DNA of 64,000 nucleotides from Membranihabitans marinus (GTDB lineage: Bacteria > Bacteroidota > Bacteroidia > Chitinophagales > Saprospiraceae): the NCBI RefSeq assembly GCF_019802045.1, contig NZ_JAHVHU010000004.1, positions 124,001 to 188,000 of the forward strand, read 5' to 3'. The notes beneath the pieces are model-generated. The model made no database searches. It was given only the letters and a program-made list of their open reading frames with translations, and had not been told where the DNA came from. Made by a program: the position numbers and the translations under genes. This document shows, one piece after another, positions 34,577-43,382 of this stretch. How positions within the stretch are numbered: position 1 is the first letter of the stretch; each line of letters begins with the position of its first letter.

Positions 34577-36319
34577 TTAAATATTCATTTTTTTCAGTTC
34601 GTCAATCAGGTAATCGGAAGATCGCCATGCCAGAGCGAGAATGGTCCAGGTTGGGTTTTTGTCGGCTTGAGACACAAATACGCCCCCATCCATGACAAAT
34701 AAATTGTCCACATCGTGGGTCTGATTGTACTTATTAGTTACTGAGGTATTTTTATCAGTTCCCATTCGGGTCGTTCCCACTTCGTGAATGATCCGGCCGG
34801 GGGCTTCCAAACCATAATTTGTATCGGCACCCGGTTTTTCTCCATTTGGAACCGCACCCAAAGCATGGATGATTTCTTCAAAAGTATCCTGCATGTGTTT
34901 GGCCTGCATAATTTCATCTTTCGTCCAGTGGTAATTAAACCGAAGGACTGGAATGCCGTATTGATCTACGACATCTGGATCAATTTCACAGTAATTGTCT
35001 TTTTGAGGAACCGATTCCCCCCGACCGGCAAAACCAATTCCGGCTCCATAAAATCGCTTTACATCCTCTTTGAATGATAAGCCGTACCCTCCAGCCTTTT
35101 TCATTTTTCCATCCTTTCCTGGAATTCTTCCATTCTGATGCTCCATACCGAAACCAACTCCATAACCAGGCATATACATTCCACCACCATATTCAATGTG
35201 ATAGCCCCTCGTAAACTCGAGGTCTTTTTTATCATTTAACCACCAGGGCGTATAGATGTGCATTCCACGCGCACCGTCTTCATTGTATCGGGTCCTGTCC
35301 AGAAGTTCAGGTAATATAGCACTTCGAGAGGCACCGGTGGAATCGTGTAGGTAATGGCCCAGTACACCGCTGGAATTCCCGATGCCATTGGGGTGGCGAT
35401 CTGATTTAGAATTGAGCATAATACGTGCGGTACCGCAGGCACTGGCCGCCAGGACTACAACCTTGGATTTTATCTGATACTCCTGCCGATCCTGTCTGCT
35501 AATGTAGGAAACACCGGTGGCCCTGCCGTTCTCATCGGTCAGCACTTCCCGTACCATCGCATCCACATACAAATCCATATTCCCCGTTTCACCGGCCGGT
35601 TTTACCAATACTGATGAGGAGGAAAAATCTGCATACACGTTGCAAGCCCGGTTGCACTGTTGACAGTAAAAACAAACTCCCCGGCTGTCATTTAACCGTT
35701 TGGTAAGGACTGACTTTCGAGCAGGAATCACAGGTATTCCTAGTTTTTTAATTCCTTTTTTGAGGTATAGTTCATGCAGGCGCGGCTTTGGAGGCGGTAG
35801 AAAATAACCATCTGGTTCATTGGGTATGTTCTCCCGGGTCCCATAAACCCCTACCAATTTATCTACCTTGTCGTAATAAGGAGCAATATCTTCATATCCA
35901 ATCGGCCAGTTGTCTCCTTTGCCGTCAAAATCTTTTCGTTTGAAATCCAAGGGTCCAAACCGGAGTGATATACGCCCCCAGTGATTGGTCCTGCCCCCCA
36001 CCATTCGAGAACGAAACCAGTCAAATTCGGAATCACCTTTTCGGGTGTAAGGTTCGCCATGAATCTCCCAACCGCCATAGGCCATGTCCATATCCCCAAA
36101 ACTTCGGGTGGGCGTACTGGCACCGCGCCGTGGTGATTCGTAATTCCATTTTAATTGGGTCTGTGAATCTGGATCTGCCGGATCAAAATCTGGTCCGGCC
36201 TCCATCAGGGCAATTTTTAAACCGGCTTCGGCCAGAATTTTGGCAGCCATGCCGCCACCTGCTCCGGATCCGACGATGCAGACATCGTAAACCGGGGATT
36301 GTTCTTTAATTTGAAACAT
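34577..36319 (-). CDS. GMC-family FAD oxidoreductase (copy 3)
   Basis: 580 residues, collinear with copy 2 with substitutions spread over the whole length. Same FAD motif (GSGAGGGMAAKILAEAG), GGRTNHWGRISLRF, cysteine group VCFYCQQCNRACNVYADF, HEVGTTRMG and NPTWTILALAWRS. Differences accumulate mostly in loops (for example DMDMAYGGWEIHGEPYTRKGD), which may alter substrate range. A plausible role is oxidation of a sugar or sugar alcohol in the periplasm; family relatives include glucoside 3-dehydrogenases. Codon use is like its neighbours, so the copy is probably an in-genome duplication rather than a recent import. Confidence 0.9.
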   Translation of the reverse strand: MFQIKEQSPVYDVCIVGSGAGGGMAAKILAEAGLKIALMEAGPDFDPADPDSQTQLKWNYESPRRGASTPTRSFGDMDMAYGGWEIHGEPYTRKGDSEFDWFRSRMVGGRTNHWGRISLRFGPLDFKRKDFDGKGDNWPIGYEDIAPYYDKVDKLVGVYGTRENIPNEPDGYFLPPPKPRLHELYLKKGIKKLGIPVIPARKSVLTKRLNDSRGVCFYCQQCNRACNVYADFSSSSVLVKPAGETGNMDLYVDAMVREVLTDENGRATGVSYISRQDRQEYQIKSKVVVLAASACGTARIMLNSKSDRHPNGIGNSSGVLGHYLHDSTGASRSAILPELLDRTRYNEDGARGMHIYTPWWLNDKKDLEFTRGYHIEYGGGMYMPGYGVGFGMEHQNGRIPGKDGKMKKAGGYGLSFKEDVKRFYGAGIGFAGRGESVPQKDNYCEIDPDVVDQYGIPVLRFNYHWTKDEIMQAKHMQDTFEEIIHALGAVPNGEKPGADTNYGLEAPGRIIHEVGTTRMGTDKNTSVTNKYNQTHDVDNLFVMDGGVFVSQADKNPTWTILALAWRSSDYLIDELKKMNI

Positions 36320-36488
36320 ATTATGGATCTACTTTAATTGATATTTTTCTACGAGGTGAAAGTAATGGAATATTGACATATCCTTATTATACTATATTGT
36401 CTTTTTGTTGTATGAATTGTGGATGAGTAGAAACTCATCTATGGACTCCGGACGATCTTCTGTTGACTAATATCGTAGTGAGCACTTA

Positions 36489-36732
36489 GCCCGCTTTATC
36501 TACCACGTCAATCTATTATGTTCCATAATATGCAGTACATCAATTGCTTAAATTCCAAAAATGGGCCTATTACATGGCCCAAATACGGGGAACTTTTGAC
36601 TTTTGATTCATACATTTATCCTCGGGACAGAGCCCACCCACAGCCAAGGCGGGGAATGTGGATTGACCACATTCGATCTCGCCCTTGGCGAGATTTTGCT
36701 CAGTTATACTGAACTTTCTGTCTCGGCTCGAC
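36489..36732 (+). repeat. Dispersed structured repeat, copy 1 (related to 62409-62705)
   Basis: This block recurs at 62409-62705 with shared stretches such as ACCACGTCAATCT, TTGACTTTTGATTCA, ATCCTCGGGACAGAGC and GTGGATTGACCACATTCGAT. It contains the nested inverted repeats GAATGTGG-ATTGA-CCACATTC and GCCAAGGCG / CGCCCTTGGC, so it can fold into a long stem. No protein is convincing in any frame. The rest of 36320-37214 holds further symmetric words (TCTCGGCTCGACCGAGA at 36721, TCTCGGGCGAGCCGAAA near 36855) but no gene; it must contain the start signals of the sigma-factor gene and of GMC copy 3. Confidence 0.8.
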
Positions 36733-37214
36733 CGAGACTACATTCGGTCCTATTACGAACTCCTTGAAATAGAATACTATTCTGGCAACTATATGTTTAT
36801 AGTTTTTTAAATGCAGTTAATGCGTACCCGCCAGAAACATGGATGTTTCGGTTGTCTCGGGCGAGCCGAAACTGCATTCACTCATATCTGCATCTGTCTA
36901 ACTGCCATTAAAACAATAATCAATGCCAAATAGGAAAATCAAAAGCCATGAATTTTACGGATTAGGAAAATGCATAGCCAGGTGACTCATACATCTCAGT
37001 TATTTCCTTGTGTTGAATATTTGTTCGAAATGCCGTGCTCAAATGAGGGATCTGAGTGGATCGTTTTATCACATATTAGTAAAACGAAGCACAGAGTACT
37101 TTAAGTTAAAGCGCAAATCTGAATAAACGCATAAAACAATCTTAAATATTCGTAACTAATCCTAATAATATATTTATATTGGCTCAATACAGCAAAAAGA
37201 CACTTCTTCATCCC

Positions 37215-37781
37215 ATGGAAAATAATGCGGACCAGTACAAAGATGCGGAAACCTTGTTTCACCAATACAACGACAAAGTATTTGGATATATCCTAAATAA
37301 TGTCAAAGATTATGCGCTCGCAAAAGATATTACACAAGATGTATTTCTAAAAGTTTGTATGAATGAAACTCGCATTCAAGACATCCATGATGTAAGTAAT
37401 TATATTTTTCTGATTACCCGGAACACGTTGATTGATCACTTTAGAAAAGCTGCCCACGAGACGAAATATAGAGAGACCCTCAAAGAGCGATGGATGAATC
37501 CCATACAGCGGATGATGGATGAAAAACATTACGGCCACGTATTGGATGCTGCGTTGTGTAAGTTATCAGATCGCCAGAAAGAAATTTATGTTCAACACAG
37601 GAAAGAAGGTAAACCTCTAAAAACAATAGCGCGAGAAATGAATATTTCATTTTTTACGGCAAAGAACCATCTGGCTGAAGCACGTAAAAATTTACGAACC
37701 TTGATTGATCCGGATGTGCTGTATATTGGATTAGTAATTACGTCATGGAGCATAATCGAATTAATATCTTTCATCCTTTAA
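37215..37781 (+). CDS. ECF-type RNA polymerase sigma-70 factor
   Basis: 188 residues from the ATG at 37215 (MENNADQYKD); a TTG at 37179 would add 12 residues. Region 2 is visible as LFHQYNDKVFGYILNNV and DITQDVFLKV with the DNA-melting part ISYIFLITRNTLIDHFRK-like (NYIFLITRNTLIDHFRK); region 4 as LSDRQKEIYVQHRKEGKPLK plus the helix-turn-helix ISFFTAKNHLAEARKNL. The last ~20 residues are hydrophobic, as in many FecI-like factors of Bacteroidota. No FecR gene is adjacent. The only FecR gene in the window is 9 kb away on the opposite strand, which makes this factor a candidate partner but not a proven one. Confidence 0.9.
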   Translation: MENNADQYKDAETLFHQYNDKVFGYILNNVKDYALAKDITQDVFLKVCMNETRIQDIHDVSNYIFLITRNTLIDHFRKAAHETKYRETLKERWMNPIQRMMDEKHYGHVLDAALCKLSDRQKEIYVQHRKEGKPLKTIAREMNISFFTAKNHLAEARKNLRTLIDPDVLYIGLVITSWSIIELISFIL

Positions 37782-38292
37782 TTGTCTCAAAACACAAAAG
37801 CTCATTCTGTTAGAACTGGTATTTTACTGTGAGTTTTACCGTAAAATGTAGTATTGGTATTTCAAGGTGCTAAAGATGGTTATAATGCATGAGGTATAAA
37901 AAGGAGGTATCGCCTGAACTGCAAAGAGCAATTGTATCGAATACAATCAAAGAATAATGCGGATTTTATGCAGTAAACCTAAACTCAAATGTATCTACTC
38001 ATCTGTCTAAAAATATGATATGTTGAATGGAACCAGCTGGCACTCTGATTCCTCTCCGGCCGGATGGGTTGGAAAACTTTATTATACAATATCATATGTT
38101 TCTACCTCTCTGCTATACTGTCAATTACAGTACTCAAGATTAAATTTGATCAGCATGAATCATCGGTAATCCGCTTTTTGATAAAATAATAAACATCAGG
38201 GAGTTACATCATCGTTATTAATAAATTTGTCTTATAGGGTATAAAGTAGTATCTTATATGCCCTTTTTGTTTTGATGTAAATTTTTCAGGGT
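37782..38292. other. Intergenic region without a recognisable gene
   Basis: About 510 bp between the sigma-factor gene and comEC. It is AT-rich. A weak 7-bp inverted repeat (ATTTTAC / GTAAAAT, about 37828-37855) follows the sigma gene and could be a poor terminator. A TTTG word near 38226 could be a -33 element for comEC but no matching -7 was clear. No small ORF with coding character was found. Confidence 0.4.
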
Positions 38293-40218
38293 ATGAACTT
38301 TGAATCATTAAAAATACAATCCCTGATCTGGCCGGTATTATTCTTTATCGGAGGAATATCTATGGTTTATGCTTCTACTTCGTACATCAATATAGGGCTT
38401 CAGATTTTATTAGTTGTGGTATTTTTCAGCAGTTTGGTAAATTTGAAATCAAAGTATTGTACACCCTATCTAGGCTGGATTGTGGCAAGTCTCTTGCTCT
38501 TTTATGGATCTGGTATTTTACTTAGTAAGTTTCATCAGAGAGAGTTTGTACGTTCCGCAGATCTACTGGATACCACATCATCTTCTGTGGGGACGGTTTT
38601 TAGCGTACAGCACTATGAAAATATGGACCGGTTGCAGATCCGTGTGCAAAACAACCATTGGTGGAAACCTCCGCACTACTATAATATAAATTTACTTGAT
38701 AAAAACCACTCGATTCATAAAGGGCAGGTCATTGCATTAAATCGCCCCTTGAAACCCATTGAATCATCAAACATACCTTATGCGTTTGATGCAAAAAAGT
38801 ATTGGCACCTTCAAAACACCAGCCATGAATTATTTCTCTACAGATCAACCGATCTGATAATTATTCGGGACGTGCCTCAATCCTTTTTTTTCCGTCTAAG
38901 ACAAACTACTGCTGAAAAAATTGATCACCTTTATCAAAATAGTTCGCAGGCTGCAATTCTAAAAGCGCTGTTGTTGGGACAAAAAGAAAATGTTTCCTCA
39001 AAAACAAAAGAAGTTTTTAAGCGTGCCGGATTAATGCACATTCTGGCCGTCTCAGGTCTGCACGTGGGTATTGTCAGCGTTCTTTTATTTATCCTATTAT
39101 TACCGGTTAAGCTACTTCTACCCCGCTCTCCCTTCCATTATCTTTTCGTGCTGATGACTTTATGGGCCTATGCAGCTTTGACTGGTATGAATACACCGGT
39201 CGTCCGTGCCGTCATTCTGACTACTTTTTATCTTACGGCACGAAGGATTAATCGACAAGTAAATCCGTGGAACGTCTATTTCTGGGCAGTTTTACTTGTA
39301 CTAGTCATTCACCCAAACGCTTTTTTTACAGTTAGCTTTCAATTATCCTTTGGAGCCGTCGCTTCTATATTGTTATTTTTCAAAACTTTTAAAATGTGGG
39401 TTCGCCCATTCTTTGGAGACAATTATTTCACAGGGCTCGTTGCTGTCTCGCTGTCCGCTCAGGCAGGTATCATCCCCTTGCTTTTAATTCATTTTCAGGA
39501 AATTTCGTTGCTGAGTACTCTTTCCAGCTTTTTAATCATCCCGTTATTATTTCCTTTAATCTTTATCAGCGCGCTGTCAATTATATTACCTGCCTCTTGG
39601 AATTGGTTCACGGATGCCCTGGTGTTTTTTAGTAGTCAAATTCTGAAGTTGATTATGGATCTATCTGAAGTTCTGGCTGCCTGGTCCTTTTCTTCGGTTT
39701 TGCTGGTCTGGAATGATCTGACCATTGCCCTGATAGTAGTTATCCTACTTCTCATTGGATTGAGCCTGGAATTAAGGGAATTGGAACGATGGGTAAAATA
39801 TGCCACATTTGTGTTGGTGGTACTTGCAGCTTCAAATGAGGCATTCAATATTTATCAAAAACGTTCCTCCCCGGTATTAGTTCGGCATCCGTATAAAAAT
39901 GAACCGGTTTCTGAAATCTATTTTCAGGGAATTTGCTACACCAGCTTTATAGATAATGTACCCCCGCATTTAGTTCGAATGCGGCATAAATATTATGTAA
40001 AAAAGAAAGTTCTTATGTCCGGCGTAAAGGATTGGGATGCTTTATATGGGACATTGTGGAGAATGCATCAATCAGCAAAATATCCCCAAAGTGCCCATTT
40101 ACTAGTATTGGATTACATTGAAGATCACACTTTTGCGATAGACCTATCGATCTCTTCGAAGTCATACAGTCATTGGCCATTTGGGGAACAATTACCGGCA
40201 CCAGAACCTCAAAATTGA
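38293..40218 (+). CDS. comEC: ComEC/Rec2-family DNA uptake channel protein
   Basis: 641 residues. N-terminal membrane segments (~10-80) and a DUF4131-like soluble region (~95-210) precede the Competence domain with its hallmark ALLLGQKENVSSKTKEVFKRAG and HILAVSGLHVGI, followed by about eight more membrane helices to ~residue 530. The C-terminal ~100 residues are short and soluble; the metallo-beta-lactamase nuclease domain found in Gram-positive ComEC is absent, as is common in Bacteroidota. It should form the inner-membrane channel for single-stranded DNA in natural transformation. The ComEA-like HhH gene follows after 6 bp, so the two are co-transcribed. Confidence 0.92.
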   Translation: MNFESLKIQSLIWPVLFFIGGISMVYASTSYINIGLQILLVVVFFSSLVNLKSKYCTPYLGWIVASLLLFYGSGILLSKFHQREFVRSADLLDTTSSSVGTVFSVQHYENMDRLQIRVQNNHWWKPPHYYNINLLDKNHSIHKGQVIALNRPLKPIESSNIPYAFDAKKYWHLQNTSHELFLYRSTDLIIIRDVPQSFFFRLRQTTAEKIDHLYQNSSQAAILKALLLGQKENVSSKTKEVFKRAGLMHILAVSGLHVGIVSVLLFILLLPVKLLLPRSPFHYLFVLMTLWAYAALTGMNTPVVRAVILTTFYLTARRINRQVNPWNVYFWAVLLVLVIHPNAFFTVSFQLSFGAVASILLFFKTFKMWVRPFFGDNYFTGLVAVSLSAQAGIIPLLLIHFQEISLLSTLSSFLIIPLLFPLIFISALSIILPASWNWFTDALVFFSSQILKLIMDLSEVLAAWSFSSVLLVWNDLTIALIVVILLLIGLSLELRELERWVKYATFVLVVLAASNEAFNIYQKRSSPVLVRHPYKNEPVSEIYFQGICYTSFIDNVPPHLVRMRHKYYVKKKVLMSGVKDWDALYGTLWRMHQSAKYPQSAHLLVLDYIEDHTFAIDLSISSKSYSHWPFGEQLPAPEPQN

Positions 40219-40224
40219 TGGATT

Positions 40225-40923
40225 TTGAATAAGAAAGACACATATCGGAATTATTTTATATGGGGTGCATTGATTTTATTTTATATCGTCTTTTATCTGC
40301 TCCAAAACTATGCATGGATCGACGAAATCGAGTTATCTGGCCAAGAATCCATAATCACTTCAAAGTTTCAGCCCCCTACTACTGTATTTTCCACCGATAC
40401 AAACTATCGTTTTGAACCAGAAAGAAAGTCAAGTGGATCTGCTGAGATTCCGACCGATCAAAAAGTGCATCGCGATAAAGATCACTCATTCCACAAATCA
40501 CACCAATCTACTCAATCCAATGTGATCATTTCGATAAATCAAGCCAGCCGGGAACAATGGGAATCACTTTACAATATCGGTCCGTATCGAGCGGAAAAAA
40601 TAATTAAATTCAGAAATGCCCTAGGGGGGTTCTATTCTGTTGATCAGGTTGGCGAAACGTATGCTGTACCAGATAGCGTATTTCAGCAGATCAAGCCATT
40701 CCTCCGAGTTGACAGTAACTTCCACCACCTGGAAATAAACCAGGTGGTCTACGACAGTCTCTATCCTCATCCCTATATCACAAAACAAATGGCTTATTAT
40801 ATTGCAAAACAGCGAAAAACGAAATTATTCCGGAATATGGAGGAGCTCTATGAGATAATACCCGAAAAAGATCATGAAAGGTTAAAAAAACTTGAACCAT
40901 ATCTCTATTTTAGCATTAGATAG
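40225..40923 (+). CDS. Helix-hairpin-helix protein, ComEA-like, membrane-anchored
   Basis: 232 residues from a TTG start at 40225; the ATG at 40218 overlapping the comEC stop runs into a stop after four codons, so TTG is the most likely start. One N-terminal membrane segment (~9-31), a low-complexity linker (~35-95) and two HhH units: INQASREQWESLYNIGPYRAEKIIKFR and a second, more diverged one ending in DHERLKKLEPYL. HhH anchors of this kind bind incoming duplex DNA during competence. A perfect 8-bp palindrome (CCACCTGG-AAATAAA-CCAGGTGG, about 40723-40745) lies inside the coding sequence. Adjacent comEC supports a role in DNA uptake. Confidence 0.82.
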   Translation: MNKKDTYRNYFIWGALILFYIVFYLLQNYAWIDEIELSGQESIITSKFQPPTTVFSTDTNYRFEPERKSSGSAEIPTDQKVHRDKDHSFHKSHQSTQSNVIISINQASREQWESLYNIGPYRAEKIIKFRNALGGFYSVDQVGETYAVPDSVFQQIKPFLRVDSNFHHLEINQVVYDSLYPHPYITKQMAYYIAKQRKTKLFRNMEELYEIIPEKDHERLKKLEPYLYFSIR

Positions 40924-40955
40924 CCTTCATTCTCTATTTTTGCTAAAAATTCCAA

Positions 40956-42734
40956 TTGGGCGACTTAAAGAGTTTAAATAAATACTTGTGGCGATACCGG
41001 GGTCGATTGGCTCTGGGTATCCTATTTGTTATACTCTCCAATCTGTTTGCCGTGGTCCAGCCAAAAATGATCAGCCAGGCGCTGGATTTGGTTCTGCAAG
41101 ATATACAGTCGATTCAGATGGCTTCGGGCTTTGAATCCAGAAATGATATCATTTCAAATTTAGCTTCGAACCTGTTGACGTACGGAATACTCGTGATCTG
41201 TTTTGCATTACTGATGGGGATTTTTATGTATTTCACTCGACAGACTATTATTGTTGTTTCCCGATTGATCGAGTATGATCTTCGCAGAGATATTTACCAC
41301 CACTACTCTACGCTTTCCCAAAATTTTTATAGAAAATCACGCATTGGTGATTTAATGAATCGGATCATGGAAGATGTCTCTAAAGTACGAATGTATTTGG
41401 GGCCAGCAGTGTTGTACAGCATAAACCTGGCTTCACTGACCATTCTCGTGGTTACTTCAATGGTTGAAGTCAGTCCGCAGTTGAGCTTATATACCCTAAT
41501 TCCGTTGCCGTTTCTTTCGATTTCCATTTATTATGTCAGTAGTCTGATTCATCGTAAAAGTACGATGATCCAGCAACAGTTGTCAATGCTAACGAGTTTG
41601 TCACAAGAAATCTATTCAGGAATCCGAGTGGTCAAGTCATTTGTGAAGGAAAAACAGATGAGTGGGTACTTTACTGAGAATTGTGACGATTATAAGGATA
41701 AGTCCATGGCACTGGTCCAGGTGAATGCTTTTTTTCAACCCTTGATGATATTGATCGTGGGTATCAGTACGATTGCGGTAATATATTTTGGTGGATTACA
41801 AATTAACAGCGGAGCAATTTCCGCGGGAACCTTAGTTGAATTTATCATCTATGTTAATATGTTGACATGGCCGGTGACATCCATGGGGTGGATTGCGTCG
41901 ATTATTCAGCAAGCAGCTGCATCGCAGCGTCGTATTGATGAGTTTTTCGATCATCAACCCGCCATTCCCAACGGTGATATAGGACAAATCTCCTTCTCGG
42001 AGTCGATCGAATTCAAAAATGTTTCATTTGTATATCCGGATACCGGTATAAAAGCTCTGGATAATGTGTCATTTAAGATCCATAAGGGAGATAAAATAGC
42101 CATAATCGGTAAGACAGGTAGCGGAAAAACAACTATTGCTGAAATGCTATTGCGTACTTTTGATCCCACGAGTGGTGAAATAATGGTGGATGGCATTAAT
42201 TTGAAAAAACTCGATCTTGCTGTCTGGCGAGAATTGGTCGGCTATGTGCCGCAGGATAATTTTCTATTTTCTGATACCATCGAAAATAACATTCGTTTTG
42301 GACGGGACCAGGCTACTGAACAAGAAATTGAAACAGCAGCAGCTAAATCGATGATACATAAAGAAATATCGGAACTTCCGAAAGCGTATCAAACTCGAAT
42401 TGGTGAACGGGGAGTTTCACTTTCTGGCGGACAAAAGCAAAGAGCATCCATCGCCCGTGCACTCATCAAAGATCCTGAAATAATAATTTTGGATGACGCT
42501 TTAAGCGCCGTTGATGCCAATACAGAACAGGAAATATCTTCTGTCCTGGATAAGGAATTTAATGGAAGAACATTGTTCAATATTACCCATCGACTAAACC
42601 CTTCCACTCAATATGATCAAATCATCGTACTCCAAAGAGGTCAGATCGCTGCAATAGGTCAGCATGAAACACTCTATTATTCGAATAAATTTTATCGATA
42701 TCTCATGGATCATGCTGTTCTTGAATCATCTTAG
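40956..42734 (+). CDS. ABC exporter, fused permease/ATPase (MsbA-like)
   Basis: 592 residues from a TTG at 40956 (LGDLKSLNKYLWRYRG). A six-helix type I exporter membrane domain (~15-315) is followed by an ATPase domain: Walker A GKTGSGKTT, Q-loop GYVPQDNFLFSDT, signature LSGGQKQR, Walker B IIILDDALSAVD and H-loop NITHRL. It is a homodimeric half-transporter-type full unit, of the lipid A/multidrug exporter group; the substrate is not predictable. The switch-His region reads THRLNP, normal for active enzymes. It follows the HhH gene by 32 bp and may be transcribed with it, but there is no functional link. Confidence 0.92.
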   Translation: MGDLKSLNKYLWRYRGRLALGILFVILSNLFAVVQPKMISQALDLVLQDIQSIQMASGFESRNDIISNLASNLLTYGILVICFALLMGIFMYFTRQTIIVVSRLIEYDLRRDIYHHYSTLSQNFYRKSRIGDLMNRIMEDVSKVRMYLGPAVLYSINLASLTILVVTSMVEVSPQLSLYTLIPLPFLSISIYYVSSLIHRKSTMIQQQLSMLTSLSQEIYSGIRVVKSFVKEKQMSGYFTENCDDYKDKSMALVQVNAFFQPLMILIVGISTIAVIYFGGLQINSGAISAGTLVEFIIYVNMLTWPVTSMGWIASIIQQAAASQRRIDEFFDHQPAIPNGDIGQISFSESIEFKNVSFVYPDTGIKALDNVSFKIHKGDKIAIIGKTGSGKTTIAEMLLRTFDPTSGEIMVDGINLKKLDLAVWRELVGYVPQDNFLFSDTIENNIRFGRDQATEQEIETAAAKSMIHKEISELPKAYQTRIGERGVSLSGGQKQRASIARALIKDPEIIILDDALSAVDANTEQEISSVLDKEFNGRTLFNITHRLNPSTQYDQIIVLQRGQIAAIGQHETLYYSNKFYRYLMDHAVLESS

Positions 42735-42886
42735 AATGTGAATAGGGATCGATTGGCCTTCTTAAAACTATGAGATATAAGATTTTGATGGGATCCACTT
42801 GCTAATATCGCAGAAAAATATTCATTTTATGGCTAATATTTTTAGATTTGCATGACTAGTTTAATAAATCTAAAATAAAACGAATT

Positions 42887-43276
42887 GTGGAAAAAGGAAA
42901 ATCAGGTCATCTCGACAATGTGTTCTCACAGAAAGTAAATGCAGGAAAGCGAAGAACGTACTTCTTCGATGTCAAAGAAACACAAGGAGAAGATTTTTAC
43001 GTGACCATAACAGAAAGCACGCGTCGCTCTGATGGGAATGGGTATAATCGTCATAAAATTTTCTTGTACAAAGAAGACTTCAATCGGTTTCAGGAAGGGT
43101 TGGATAATGCGATCAATCACATTAAAACAGAGCTACTTCCTGATTATGATTATGAAGAATTTGATCGAAAGCATGAAGAGTGGGAAAAAGAAAACAAGGA
43201 TAATGAATCTCACGAAGATGGTGAAACATCTACGGATTCATTTTCTCCTGATTCGGCAGATGAAATGGAGTGGTAA
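42887..43276 (+). CDS. PUR-family DNA/RNA-binding protein (DUF3276)
   Basis: 129 residues from a GTG start at 42887 (MEKGKSGHLDNVFSQKV). The core ~10-85 has the PUR repeat pattern: VNAGKRRTYFFDVKETQGEDFYVTITES, then HKIFLYKEDFNRFQEGL. The C-terminal ~45 residues are strongly acidic and disordered-looking (EEWEKENKDNESHEDGE). Homologues in Bacteroidota and Borrelia (BpuR) bind single-stranded nucleic acid and regulate mRNAs. It is a stand-alone gene, ended by a bidirectional terminator shared with the convergent AddB-type gene. Confidence 0.9.
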   Translation: MEKGKSGHLDNVFSQKVNAGKRRTYFFDVKETQGEDFYVTITESTRRSDGNGYNRHKIFLYKEDFNRFQEGLDNAINHIKTELLPDYDYEEFDRKHEEWEKENKDNESHEDGETSTDSFSPDSADEMEW

Positions 43277-43317
43277 TTATAGAATCCTTCGATTTCTATA
43301 ATGAGTAAGTTCAAAGA

Positions 43318-43363
43318 CCGTTTTTTAGTTCAGAGAACATAATTCACTGATTTTAAAAAACGG
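43318..43363. terminator. Bidirectional hairpin terminator between convergent genes
   Basis: A perfect 10-bp inverted repeat CCGTTTTTTA (43318-43327) / TAAAAAACGG (43354-43363) lies between the PUR gene (ending 43276, plus strand) and the AddB-type gene (ending 43383, minus strand). The T-tracts inside each arm allow it to work in both directions. A smaller TATAGAA / TTCTATA repeat sits at about 43278-43300. Confidence 0.6.
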
Positions 43364-43382
43364 TTTTGGATTGTTGTATACC

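Noticed and set aside
36518-36712. Plus-strand ORF of 64 codons and the similar one at 62507-62695
   Set aside because: The only similarity is between the two copies of the dispersed palindromic repeat; the shared part follows DNA structure rather than coding constraint and the frames differ outside the repeat core.
37782-38292. Possible small RNA or tRNA gene
   Set aside because: No cloverleaf, no conserved RNA motif and no convincing promoter-terminator pair could be found.
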